Origin: Onthophagus taurus
Taxonomy: Eukaryota; Arthropoda; Insecta; Coleoptera; Scarabaeidae
Direction: 5' to 3'
Length of the DNA stretch: 64,000 nucleotides
Assembly: GCF_036711975.1 (NCBI RefSeq)
Contig: NC_091973.1
Span: forward strand, 1,550,001 to 1,614,000
Shown: positions 24,964 to 37,900 of the stretch, one piece after another
Layout: each line of letters starts with the position of its first letter
Position numbering within the stretch: the first letter of the stretch is position 1
Translations under genes and position numbers: made by a program
Notes under the pieces: generated by a model
Database searches by the model: none
What the model was told of the DNA's origin: nothing
The model's input: only the letters and a program-made list of their open reading frames with translations

Positions 24964-25602
24964 AGTTTTTAACAAAATCTGAATCTTCCTTTAATAACGA
25001 ATGTTGGAAAACGCCCAATTCTATCATACCTGATACTATTATCATTATTAAAGCTTATACTATTCATCTATACCATTTTGCATCTCTTTTTTAAAGTATC
25101 AAGTATCGGAATTTCTCTATGTAGAAAATGTTTTCTCTCGCATTATACATTTTTAGACTGTGGTGCTGCAATTAATTCCATTTCGACCTAAAACTAAACT
25201 TAAAACAAAATAAGATTTTGCAAAGGAAATATAAAAAAATTTTTTTCTTTAATGAATAATTTATTTAAATAAATCTCGAATAAAAATAAAAAATATTGGT
25301 TTACATTAAATGTAGTACACGCGCATCTTATAAGTTTTTGGTGTTCTTAAAACTCCTAAAAGGAACATAAGTCACATATTTTATTCCAAAATTTACAGTA
25401 AAGATGTACAAAAAAAAGTTTCGTTTTTTTATACCATATGTATTGCACAATTTTCTGATCAAAAAATTTATGGATAAAATAGACGAAGTTTTCATACAAT
25501 TTATGATTTGTCGATAAAATGTAATGTAATTTGTTTGTAATGCGTCATTTAGTTCATTTACGAAATAGACGAGTCTTAAAATATCACAATGATCACGATT
25601 TC
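24964..25602. other. Dicer-1 3' flank
   Basis: AT-rich sequence with AATAAA-like hexamers on the minus strand. It is expected to hold the Dicer-1 3' UTR and polyadenylation site. No other feature seen. Confidence 0.4.
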
Positions 25603-28600
25603 CTAATTTCGCCTAGTAAAGTTTTGTTTTTTTAAATGTTTTAAGGCGCATTTAGCTGCCGTACACTTGGCGATACGATAATTTCTGCCGATTCCTTTGA
25701 AAATACCTTTTCCAAAGACTTCAACCGTCACGCGCACTCTTCTTCCATCGACTAATTTTTCTGGAGTTCCGAATTTCGCTGTTTCGGGTTCCAACTCCAG
25801 TAATTCCCTAATAGGCGACTTTGGAACTTTATCGCTAAACTGTTCGATTTCATTTTTCATCATTTGATAGTAAACTTGCCAAACAGCGTCGAGCGATCTA
25901 CCGGAATCTAAATAAATCGCGCCAGCAATCGATTCAAAAACGTCGCCTAAAGCTTTAGGTACTTCTACATCTTCGACTTCTTCGCATTCATGTTCGGCTA
26001 ATAAATATAATTCTTCGGCTAACGCGTGCCCACTTTCTTCTTGTAATCGAACGAATCTTTCAACTACTTGGTGTAAACCAGGCGATAAATGTCGAAAGTA
26101 TTTATGAAATCCATGTCGCACCGCTAAAGACGCAAATATAGTATTATTGACTAAAGCTGAACGTAAATCTGTTAACGCTCCGGGGGAATGCATTCTGCTG
26201 TCTTCATACAAATGTCTAGTGATTAAATAATCTAAAACGGCGTCTCCCAAAAACTCCAATCTTTGATAACAGTCGGTCAATGTATTGCTGGAGTAAGAAG
26301 CGTGTGTTAACGCTTGTAATAAATAAGCCCTATCTCGAAACTGATAACCAATATTCTCTTCAAATTTAGCATAACCATCCAAAAGAATATCCAATTCCCC
26401 TTCCGGATCCGGAACATGTCGTAACAAGGGTGATTTAGGATTTTCTAATTTTCCATAGCTGCCATCTTGCAAACGAGGTAAAACTCTTATCCCTAACCAC
26501 GCCATAAATAAAAGTGCTCCGTGTGGACCACATTCAATTAAATAGGCTCCAATTAACGCTTCAACACAATCTGCAATACTTTTATCGGGAATGCTATGTT
26601 GTGTTACTAAATTATATGGAATAGTCCCTGGCAAATCGATAAGTTCGCCTAATTTTTGTATTTGAAATGTGGTATCAATAATTTCTTGTGGCCTATTCGA
26701 ATGTATCACTCCTGAATTTAATAAAGCTTCTTCTAATTCTCTAGGTACGTAAAAACACGGTGGCAACCAATTGTCATGAGGATCAAATTTCGTCGCTATC
26801 ATACACTCACCAAGATTTTTTCTTTTCCCCAATCGATACAAATTTAAATTACTAACTTGTTTCGATCGTAAATGACTTAATTTACCTTCATGTACGTTCT
26901 CGTATTTTGAATATAAATAATCAGTGATTGCGTATTTTAAAAATGAATCTCCAATCGTTTCTAAGCGTTCCAAATTGATTCCGTCGTTTGCGTTCGACAT
27001 CGTTAAAGCTTGTAAAATAACACTCGGACTTGGACCTGGATGATCCTCTAGCGACGGTTGAAGATCAAAACTAAACGGTAATTTCATATTTAAACACTGT
27101 ATTTTATCGTTGAATATTTTATCCCCAGTTCCTGAATTATACTCCGGGCAAAGATCTTTTATAAGAACGTTATTATCTAAGGCAATTTGACTTTTTTCAG
27201 AATTTGCAATGTTGGCCTTCTTGAAATTTGATTCTTTTCTTATATAAATTCCGGAATTAAAAATGGTTTCAACGTTTCGATTGCAAGCTTCTAAAAATTC
27301 TTCTTTTAGTACGGTCATACTGTCATCTGTAACCATATTGTAATTTTCCCAAGAATCAGTTACTCGTAACAAATGGCTGTCATCATCGTGTTGGACGCCA
27401 GTATCAACAGCTTCAGCTATATTATCACCCATAAATTCAATGTGTAACCCTCCAAATTCTGAGCTAGATTCGTCCTCGGAATAACATTCATCTGAATCAG
27501 AAAAATCGTCATACGTTTCCGGTAGCCAACTTGTTGGTGATGCATATCTAACCATCGCGTCATTTGCAATTTGAATATCAATCATATCATTTGACCAAGT
27601 ACCAATTTCCAAATTCCAATCTTTTTCATCTTCCTCCTCTTCGCCATTTTGGATTTCTTCGATAATTTCGACGGATTCATCTTCGACGATTTCCGTGATT
27701 TTTTCTCGAGTGGCTGATGAATGTCGTGAATGCTTTTCTTGGAGTGCGTTATCTTGAGGTTTCTTTTTTAGTACTTCTAAAAGACTCCATCCAAAATTTA
27801 GCGTTGGCCATTTGAAGTCTTGCGGCAAATTTTTTTCGCCTAAATTCATTTCGTGGGCGACGGTCAATCGGATTTGATCTGCTAACAACAACGCGTTTAT
27901 TCGATACAAAATACAAGGTAAACAAACTGCTTTTCTCCATAACGAAGCGGGAAATGGATGAACCGCACATAATTCAGGTACTAAAATTTGTTTTTGCTCC
28001 AAATTTTCGCGCTTTGCTCGTTTAGTTTCTTCACTACTGGTCGGTAACGCAACGCCTTTTCTATTCACGTATCTTGGGGTTAAAAAATTTAATCGTGCTG
28101 AGGTGTGATCGACGTCGAGTAAGTGTTGTTGAAGATTTTGTATTTTAATGTTATATTTTCGATTGTAATATTCGTCGAATGTTGCGTACTCCGAGCCGGG
28201 AAACGCCGATTTTGGATTCAAATTTGTACAAATTTCCGCTACGTAAAAATATTGGGGTTGATCGCGATTTCTGTACCAAGGCATCACGACAGCATCCTTG
28301 TATTTACATGGTTCAAACTTGTAGTTGACGCGTTCTTCATCCGATATTGATTGTGGTAATATGTTACGATTATCATATATTAAGTCGATGAAATCCCAAT
28401 CGATTTTTGTTGTATTATTAACTAAAAAAATTAAAAAAATAAATTAAATTATACCTATTAAGTTAAGTACCTGTAATCGTAGGGGCGATTAAATAGGAAC
28501 TGTCGGCTTTTTCCGGTTCGAATAACATTAGGTATCGTTGAAGTCGTAAAACGCTAGTGAAAGTATAATTTAAAAATTCCCTTATCTTATGGATTTTGTC

Positions 28601-31600
28601 GTCGTCAAGCGATTCGTTTGATGTGCACAATTCTAAACTAATACTAACTTCCCCAGATCGCGTGAAAATTGGAAAAGGACAAATCTGTTTAAAAAAGTCG
28701 GTTATTATTGCAAAAATTGTTTAGAATAAAGTTATATTTACCTGAGGAATAGGTTTGCAAGTTAAAATACCGAAACCTTGCGGTGATTCTTCAGGTGGAT
28801 AAATTTTGCGTCCTCTGGTATTTTGTTCTTCAGGTAAAGGACATGTTAACGTCATAATTATTCTATAAAAGTAAACTGGTTGATTTGGAATGGGATGACA
28901 TGCTAATAAAGCGTTTGAGACACGTTTGTAATAGTATTGCCTCCGTTTAGTGGTTCCAGGTCGTTGTTCAACGTTTTCATTAACTAACTCTTCGTCGGAA
29001 GGTTCTAAAGGAAAATGATTCCAATCGTCTTCGCTGGCTTTAAAATTTTCTTTTCCGACCGGTTGCAACATGTCGTCTAATTCTCCCGCTTGATGAAGTA
29101 ATTTGCAGGTATATAAAGCGGCTATTCGTTTGGCTAAAAGGCAATTGACGACTGGTGGGGAAGAAACCGTTTGTTTCACGGGAGAATTAATCGGAAGTCG
29201 TAAGGTACAAACGTAAAGATTTCCTTCTTTCTTAATATTCCAAAGTGGTGTTAACCGTGTAAATGTATCGCTTGGTAATTTGGCACAATATTTATTAACT
29301 AATTGAATGGCAGTAGCTAAGGTAACATTAGGCGATCCAACTTGAGGTAACGGCTGATATGGTAAAATAGCCCCGTTATAACGATTAGCTTCAGCCTTCT
29401 CTTTCGCATCCGGTTCCAAACTATACGCCCTCCTCAACAGCGTTTTCTCCACCTCCATGTATTCGCCCAATTTCTCCACAAACTCCTCCGAATCATTCTC
29501 GTTTACCACCAATAAATAATAAGCATCCGGCAATCTCGCCCTAGCTTTACTTTGAAGGTAACTGTGAAATGTATTCGGCAAATCGAAACGAACCACCAAG
29601 TTACATTTCGGTAAATCACAGCCTTGTTCCAACACGGAAGTCGCTATCATTATGTTACACTCGTGTGCTCGATATTTTTTTAACACTTCTTCTTGTCTTC
29701 GATGTTCTAATTCAGCCTCACGTGGTTCTCTACTTGGATCCGTTATTTTATCTACCGAGTATAATGTTGATACCCAATAATAATCTGGGTGCTGTTGACT
29801 CATCGTCTTAAATTAAAAAAAAAAAATTATATAATTATAATTTATTTAGTACGTCAAAATTATTTTTTAATTTATTATTATTAATTTAATAGATATTCCG
29901 TGATTGCTTGGGACTCAATTCATGTAGGATGCATTGAGGTTATCAAGGATTTTTGGACTACTTCCAAGAATGTTTAAAAGATTATGAAACTTAGTTCTTG
30001 GGGGTTTCAAGAATTATGTAGTGTCTTAGGGTGTGTCCAAACATAGAGCGCGGCGTGTTTCACATATGCTGTGCAAATATTCTTTGGTATGTCCAAATTG
30101 GCGCGCGACAGATACCTTTACAGGATTTTGAAAGTTTTCAAAGACTGTCTAAGGGTGTGTCCACACATTATCCTGCGGCAGAATTGTGTCCTGCGAACGC
30201 AGCGTAAGAAAGAAGATTCTGAATGTTACCAAAGACTGCCTAAAAGTTTAATTATTATGCGGCGATCCATTTGATTGAAATCTATGGAAGAAATAATCTC
30301 GGCCGACTTCGAAGACGTCGGCCGCCCCGAGTATCATGAACAATATTTAGGAATCGGAGCATGTTATAAAAAAACTTTTAGAACAAAAGTTGTAGCAAAT
30401 CTTATTCTTAACAATATTGCAATACAAAAATATGAAAATTTGACGAATTCGTTGGTTTTTTAAGCTGTTATGGTAACACTAGGGAAACGGAGCATACTAC
30501 TAAAAAACTTTTTAAGCAAAAGTTGTAGATAATTTTATTCTTAACAATATTGCTCTCTTGTACTTTTGCTCTCAGATGCGTCAATATCGAGAAAAATACG
30601 AAAATATGAAAATTTGATGAATTTGTTACTTTTTAAGCTATTATAGTAACACTAGGGAAACGGAGCATATTACAAGAAAACTTTTGGAACGAAAGTTATA
30701 GCAAATTTTATTCCTAACAATATTGCTCTCTTGCACTTTTGCTGTCATGTGCGTCAATATCGAGAAAAATACAAAAATATGAAAATTTGACGAATTTGTT
30801 GCTTTTTTAAGCTGTTATGGTAACACCAGGGAAACGGAGCATACTACTAAAAAACTTTTTAAGCAAAAGTTGTAGATAATTTTATTCTTAACAATATTGC
30901 TCTCTTGTACTTTTGCTCTCAGATGCGTCAATATCGAGAAAAATACGAAAATATGAAAATTTGATGAATTTGTTGCTTTTTAAGCTATTATAGTAACACT
31001 AGGGAAACGGAGCATACTACTAGAAAACTTTTTGAGCAAAAGTTGTAGATAATTTTATTCTTAACAATATTGCTCTCTTGCACTTTTGCTCTCAGATGCA
31101 CCAATATCGAGAAAAATACGAAAATATGAAAATTTGGTGAATTTATTACTTTTTTAAGCTGTTATGGTAACACTATGGAAACGGAGCATACTACTAGAAA
31201 ACTTTTTAAGCAAAAGTTGTAGATAATTTCATTCTTAACAATATTGCACTCTTGCACTTTTGCTCTCAGATGCGTCAATATCGAGCAAAATACAAAAATA
31301 TGAAAATTTGACGAATTCGTTGCTTTTTTAAGCTGTTATGGTAACACTAGGGAAACGGAACATACTACTAAAAAACTTTTTAAGCAAAAGTTGTAGATAA
31401 TTTCATTCTTAACAATATTGCACTCTTGCACTTTTGCTCTCAGATGCGTCAATATCGAGAAAAATACAAAAATATGAAAATTTGACGAATTCGTTGCTTT
31501 TTTAAGCTGTTATGGTAACACTAGGGAAACGGAGCATACTACTAAAAAACTTTTTAAGCAAAAGTTGTAGATAATTTCATTCTTAACAATATTGCACTCT

Positions 31601-33952
31601 TGCACTTTTGCTCTCAGATGCGTCAATATCGAGAAAAATACAAAAATATGAAAATTTGACGAATTCGTTGCTTTTTTAAGCTGTTAAGGTAACACTAGGG
31701 AAACGGAGCATACTACTAAAAAACTTTTTAAGCAAAAGTTGTAGATAATTTCATTCTTAACAATATTGCACTCTTGCACTTTTGCTCTCAGATGCGTCAA
31801 TATCGAGAAAAATACAAAAATATGAAAATTTGACGAATTCGTTGCTTTTTTAAGCTGTTATGGTAACACTAGGGAAACGGAGCATACTACTAAAAAACTT
31901 TTTAAGCAAAAGTTGTAGATAATTTTATTCTTAACAATATTGCTCTCTTGCACTTTTGCTCTCAGATGCGTCAATATCGAGAAAAATACAAAAATATGAA
32001 AATTTGGTGAATTTATTCCTTTTTTAAGCTGTTATGGTAACACTATGGAATCGGAGCATGTTATAAAAAAACTTTTAGAACAAAAGTTGTAGCAAATCTT
32101 ATTCTTAACAATATTGCTCTCTTTCACTTTTGCTCTCAGATGTGTCAATATCGAGAAAAATACGAAAATTAGATGAATGCGTAGTTTTCTATGTTGTTAA
32201 TAGCAACTCCCGGGGTTCTGAGTATATTAGATTTTTTTTTATAGTTTTATAATCCACCAATATCTAGATCTAGTAGTCGCAGTATCTAGTTTTCCACAAT
32301 CTCTCAACAGATTTTTCACTCCATCATCTTATATTAGATGTAGAAACTAAGACAATGTGATACTGCGTTCTTTCAGAAAAGGATAGTTAATGGATAACAA
32401 AAAAAATCAATTGAGGTTCCTTATATTTGTTGATGAATGAGCTATAAAGTTAGTGAGGGAAAAAATTAAAACACCATGATTGCCAATTTGTTAGTAATAA
32501 AATCACAACTAATAAAATTCACTTTATTAAGTTTATTCCATTGTTTTAGAATGGTTCAAAAAAAACAGAATTACGACTGTTAGAAGTCGTAAAATTGTTA
32601 TTAACAAATTAAATGTTGAGATTGCTAAAAGATAATTTTTTACTTACCGAAAGTAACATGAATAAAACTTTAGCAGTCATGCGGTTGTGTACAAAAACTA
32701 AAGCGCATAAATTATCGTCACTTTGTTGGCGATGCATCATTAATCGTTTAGGTCCTCTATGATTTTTTCTTCCCGTTCCTTTGCCCAATTGTGGAACATC
32801 TGTAGGGGTTGTATCGCTAAGAGTAGGAGGTTCAGGTGGTTTTTCGTAATTAGCGGGTTTAAATTCTTTAATAACTTCTAAGAAACGTAAAACTTTCGGA
32901 CTGGAATGTTTTGCGATTTTTTCCTTTTCCTCAAGATCGCCAAATTCCGAGTCGCAGTAAGCCCTAATTTCTAGCATAACAGTAAATATCATACACAAAA
33001 GGAGATAGTGTCTCTCGTAAGGAACTTTAACCTTCAATTTTTCTATTAAAGATATAGTGTTTAAAGCAGCTTGATCGACGGCCCATGGTCCAAGATCTTC
33101 GAGTATTTTTAAAGTATCGTTTAAAAATTCAAGCGGTTGTAGCTTTGGGTCGGGAACTTTTAAGAATTCTTCTAAAAGTTCGTCTGAATAAATTTCACTT
33201 GGATCGTAACGGTGTTCGGCAAGAAATTCTTTAGCGTTTAATATGATATGTCGAAGTTTGTCGCATAACGGGGTAGGAAGCATTAAGGCGCATTCAACAA
33301 CGTGCTCTTTTGGCCTACAGCAAAGTCGCAACAACGTAACAACCTCGCTTGATGTGTCAACAGACGAACGAAGAAGTTTTTCGAGGCGTTGCATCTCAGC
33401 TTCTAACAATACTGGACGTAATTCGGTACTGAGTAAACCCGCTACTAAGCCTAATACGCGCGGACGATCGTCAATATCCAATTCATCATATTTAATCATC
33501 AATTTTTCTACTAATTGTTGCCTAGAACCGTGTAGACAATCATCTATGACTAGCAAAACTAAATTTGACAAACTCAAACTTCCGTTTAATATCAGTTCAA
33601 TGCAGATATCTGCTGTTAATACTATAACAGAATACTTAGATAATAAATCATCCCATTCTAAGTTATCTATTGAGAGTACACTAGTAACAGTAAGGTCAGT
33701 AAGTAATCTAACTTGTGTGGTCATGATTGAAATATTCTCTGAATCTAATATAAAAAGAGCTCGTTTACCACGATGCGAACGCATACACCACGAATATTCT
33801 TGTACTAATTTAACAGCAATAAACGTTTTCGCTTCTCCAGTACTAGAACATACGATGGTGTTATTTCTTTTAATCGAATCAAGCAACTCCACTTGATATT
33901 CTCGCGGAGTAAAAGTGTGAGTATACACATTATCCAATATGTGATACGCCAT
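25603..33952 (-). CDS. Dcr-1: Dicer-1 (microRNA-processing RNase III)
   Basis: It cuts pre-miRNA hairpins in the cytoplasm and loads Argonaute with a dsRBD partner (Loquacious in flies). Four coding exons: 33952-32648, 29806-28742, 28684-28471 and 28421-25603; phases agree and give 1,800 aa. Domains: helicase-like 15-535, DUF283 about 565-670, platform/PAZ about 790-1060, acidic linker about 1105-1235, RNase IIIa from about 1322 (LERLETIGDSFLKYA at 1345-1359), RNase IIIb from about 1555 (QRLEFLGDAVLDYL, and GDVFESIAGA with D1688 and E1691), and a dsRBD about 1731-1795. The helicase is decayed: SSTGEAKT replaces a P-loop and DDCLH replaces DECH, as expected for insect Dcr-1 and unlike ATP-dependent Dcr-2. 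Intron 1 (2.84 kb) holds a satellite array. The gene is divergent from the palmitoyltransferase gene. Confidence 0.96.
29820..30276. other. Dicer-1 intron 1, part beside exon 2
   Basis: Two direct copies of a GGGTGTGTCCA(A/C)ACAT block (about 30031 and 30154) look like end fragments of a DNA transposon. No coding sequence. Confidence 0.35.
30277..32205 (+). repeat. 174-bp satellite array in Dicer-1 intron 1
   Basis: About ten to eleven head-to-tail units of 173-174 bp. Each contains GGAAACGGAGCATACTACTA, AGCAAAAGTTGTAGATAATT, CTCTTGCACTTTTGCTCTCA and GATGCGTCAATATCGAGAAA. Spacing of the AGCAT word (30491, 30664, 30838, 31011, 31185) fixes the period. The left edge carries a leader with the hairpin GGCCGAC-TTCGAAGAC-GTCGGCC (30301-30323), also present at the start of the array in Cdc14 intron 1. 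The last unit diverges at about 32165-32205, as at satellite edges. Confidence 0.92.
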
Positions 33953-34946
33953 TCTTTTTAATCTTTACTATATATTATTTTACATATCACAAAAGTATTT
34001 CGTTAAATAGTCTAATAGATGATTCTTAATTCTTAATCGAATTTTAAACTTTCTTTGTAGAGGTTATGTTTCGTATGTACTTTGTTGTGCATTTCGGCGA
34101 AGATTTTTTTAATAACACTATACTTAACTAAACAGTTTACGATAACTCCTTTTTAACTAATATAGTTAACTAATAAGTAATATAGTAAACTCTTTGAATT
34201 CACTAAAAGTAGTCGTAACTCGACGTTTTTATATACAGTACAACCATAGAATATCTAGACATGACACTGATGTCAATTCCCGCGAGCCACATTTTTGACC
34301 TTGATTTAAATTCCGCCATCTTTAAGAAAGAACCCCAAATCTAACTCCGCTTCTAAAACATGGCGTTGTCGCAAAATCGGAGTTTTGGCGGGAACCCCTC
34401 AGTGTCCTTTCTGGCTATTCTGTGGTAATGACCTACCTGTCATTTTAAAAATGTAGATGGCGCTGCGTATCAAAACAAATCTTTCAAAAAAAATTGAATT
34501 CAATTAACTTTTTAATAATCAAATAATGATGAGTAATAATAATTAAAATTGATTAGATTTGCTTAAATCTGTTTATTGTAATATAATAATTGTAAATTAA
34601 AATCGTAATTTGTTGAAATGTAGATGGCGGAACGTGTCACAACATAGATAGTCCCCCATAATTGTGGTAGGGGGTTAGGTGCTCCACAAATTTTTAATAA
34701 ATTTGGTGTGAAACTAAAAAGTAATAATTCTAACGCACAAAATAATATTCAAATGCCAGCAATAATAACGATAGTGAGTCAAAAACGTAGCCACACCGAA
34801 GGACAACCGACGACTGTAGTAGGTGTTCTTCTGTTATGAACGTAAATTTTAGGTTAGCTGTCAAAAAAATATATCAAAGTGTACAACGTTAACAAAATCA
34901 AGTATGTGATAAACTTTACTCATATTGTGTATTTTTAGGTGTAGAA
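33953..34946. promoter_or_regulatory. Divergent upstream region of Dicer-1 and the DHHC gene
   Basis: The start codons of the two divergent genes are 995 bp apart. The region holds GTAGATGGCGCTGCG at 34453-34467 and TAGATGGCGGAACG at 34621-34634, plus CG-containing sequence at about 34,270-34,400. A TTTTTAG acceptor at 34932-34938, just before the DHHC start, suggests a 5' UTR intron. No TATA box is evident for either gene. Confidence 0.45.
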
Positions 34947-37900
34947 ATGGCCGTGCCAGGTAACAATCAAAGGGAAAGCTGTTGTGTTAGAGTTTTCAAA
35001 TGGATCCCAGTCTTATTTATACTATCCATAGTCTTCTGGTCTTATTATGCCTATATTATCCAACTATGTATACGTAAGATTTAAATTTATACACTATCTC
35101 CTAAGCTTTTTTAAAACATTTTTTATTTAGTTACTATTGAGGATGTCCCTAAACAAATTATATACATATTTGTTTATCATTGCATCTATGCTATGTTTTT
35201 ATGGGCATATTGGCAGACTGTTTTAACTCCAAGCGGACGAGTACCCGATAAAGTATGTAAAAGTCTTGTATTATTAGAGATGTAACAGAAAATGATAATC
35301 ACTTTAGCTTAATTAATTAAATTTTAATGAATGTGGCCAAGATTTCAGAGTAATTTTAGAAATGGGCATATCTGTGAATACTATAAGTCTGAGTCTAGGA
35401 CATTATCATGGGAAAATATGCTAATATTGGAAAATCCTATAAGGAATTATATTGGTGCCAGACCCTATTAAAACCCTAATACAGTGATTTCAACTTATAA
35501 TGAACCCTCACAGACAGAGATACAGTACCACTCAAAATTATGTGATAATTTGGTTTTTCCTACATAACTTTTTTGAAACTTTATGAAATCAGATAACTTT
35601 TTCAATGTATTTTACATGACTTGTGTAGAAGAATCCGTTTCAACTTTGAGTTCGATGTCAACAAAAATAAATCATAACTAAAGAAATATCAACATAACAA
35701 TCGCGTACAGCAATCAGCCATGTAAAGCAACTTAGTACTTGGTTGGGTTTCAGCATCTAATGCTATAATGAGAGTTTAGTAACATTTTATGGTAACATTA
35801 TATTTACACATTTATATTTAGTAACATTAATTGGTAACATTGGGTCATTAATTTTTTTGTGTTTTGACAATTTTTAATTGTCAATTCAAATTTCATACAT
35901 ACCTATTTCCCTACATTGTCAAAATTTATCAAAATCAACAAAATCAGTTTTCTTATTAGAGTATTGTGTCATTCAAGCTTGTGTGTTTTTCTTATGTTTT
36001 GGAATCTAGAGTTTTATTTTTAGTCCAATACATTCATTTTTGGCTACTTGTGGAATATTTTATTATTTATTTATATTATATATTTTTTTAAAGAATTAGC
36101 GAAGAATACGCTTCATAGAAGGCAGCTAGGAAGAAGTCTGAATCTAGGACACTATCATGGGAAACTCCAGAGAAAAGTGGAAAATCCTCTAAGGAATTAT
36201 ATTGATGCCAGACCCTATTAAAACCCTAATACAGTGATTTCAACTTATAATGAACCCTCAGACCATGCTATTATAACCAATGTACAGGGTGGGCAAATTT
36301 GGGTGTTATTATAGGCTATCTCAGAAACTATAAGGGATACGAAAAAAGTAGGTGCCATGTCCCGGTCTCTTTTTTCGAGACTAATTCAATCCCGCAAACA
36401 TCAAACCTCTATCTTCTTTTGTTTTTAAGTTATAGCCAAAAAGTCAAATTTTCGTGATTTCAAAAAATGCTCATATTTCGTTTATTTTTCAAATTATAGG
36501 AATGGGATTGATACGTTCTTAAGACACTTTTTTAAGTGGAATATACTGCCGTTGAAAAGTTTTAAATATACTTGATGATTTTTGAGATATAACACAAAGT
36601 TGTGTTTTTTTAAATACAAACTATACTCGATTATGATGTTAAAGAAAAGAGCATATTTTTAGCTTTCCAATGATGTATCGCACGCATAATGTTTCTGCGG
36701 AAAATAAGCGTTAATTTTCAATTCGAAAATAGTAAGCGCTAATGTTCAAAATTTTGATTATAGTAGGCGGGTCCGGACAGTAAATACTACCTAGTGGCTA
36801 TAATATATGGTTTTGCACGAATATGACAGAATAAAGTTGGTTTTGTACCATTATTCAGGATAAGTTGGTTTTGTACCAACGAATAAAAACTTTGAATAGT
36901 TAATTTAAATTTCTCAGCATCTTATCCCTGACTTTGTTCACCAATAAAAAATGATTAGCATTTAAAGTTTGTTTATTAAAAATACAAGAAATGTATTAAT
37001 TAATGAATAATTAAATATGGACAACTTCAGGAACTAAAGAGTCATAAACTGTCATCTTCTTCTACTCAACTTACTGGTTGTAAGATTAGAACAGTTCGGT
37101 ATCAATGAATGAAATCTTCGGTAGTATATTCCCAGTTTTCCCCAAACATAAGATGTAGAAGTTTTTTGATATCAGCAATCTTTTCTTTTGAAATTGGGTG
37201 AGATAGAGGAAAATTAGGAATCATAAACTGGGAGCGGACTTTCCATTGAAACACCGTTTGAATGGGGATATGAAGACTTATGTATCATCTTCAAAGCGGA
37301 CTCCAATATATTCTATATTTAATTTTATCGTTTTCTTTAAAGATAATGCGGAACTTCTTAAACGGGAAACTCGTTTCGCAAAATTTATGAATGAAATGAC
37401 AAGTAAACTCACGTTGCTATAGTAACTAAGTAGTATTTAGCGTTTTCCTCGCCTACTATAATTAAAAATTTGAATTTTAATCTTTAATATTTTAAAAATT
37501 GAAAAATAACGCTTATTTTCCGCAGAAACATCATGCGGGCGATACATCATATATTCTACTCAAAAAAGTGTCTTAAGAATGCATTAACCCCATTTCTCTA
37601 ATTTGAAAAATAAATGAAATACGAGCATTTTTTGAAATCACTAAAATTTGACTTTTTGGCTATAACTTAAAAACAAAAGAAGATAGAGATTTGGTCTTTA
37701 CGGGATTGGATTAGTCTCGGAAAAAGAGACCGGGACATGGCACCTACTTTTTTTGTATCTCTTATAGTTTCTGAGATAGCCTATAATAACACCCAAATTT
37801 GCCCACCCTGTACACTAAAACTGGAGATAACTTTTTTGAAACTGTATGAAATCAGACCATAGCTTTTCTAATGTATTTCACATGACTTGTGTAGAAGAAT

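Noticed and set aside
30277-32205. CRISPR-like interpretation of the regular repeats
   Set aside because: Units are 174 bp, contiguous, without unique spacers, and in a eukaryotic intron; this is a satellite.
33243-33896. 217-codon plus-strand frame
   Set aside because: It lies entirely antisense to Dicer-1 exon 1, whose coding status is certain; a shadow frame.
25603-33952. Dicer-2 as alternative name
   Set aside because: The decayed P-loop and DECH motifs, complete PAZ region, acidic linker before RNase IIIa and total length fit Dicer-1.
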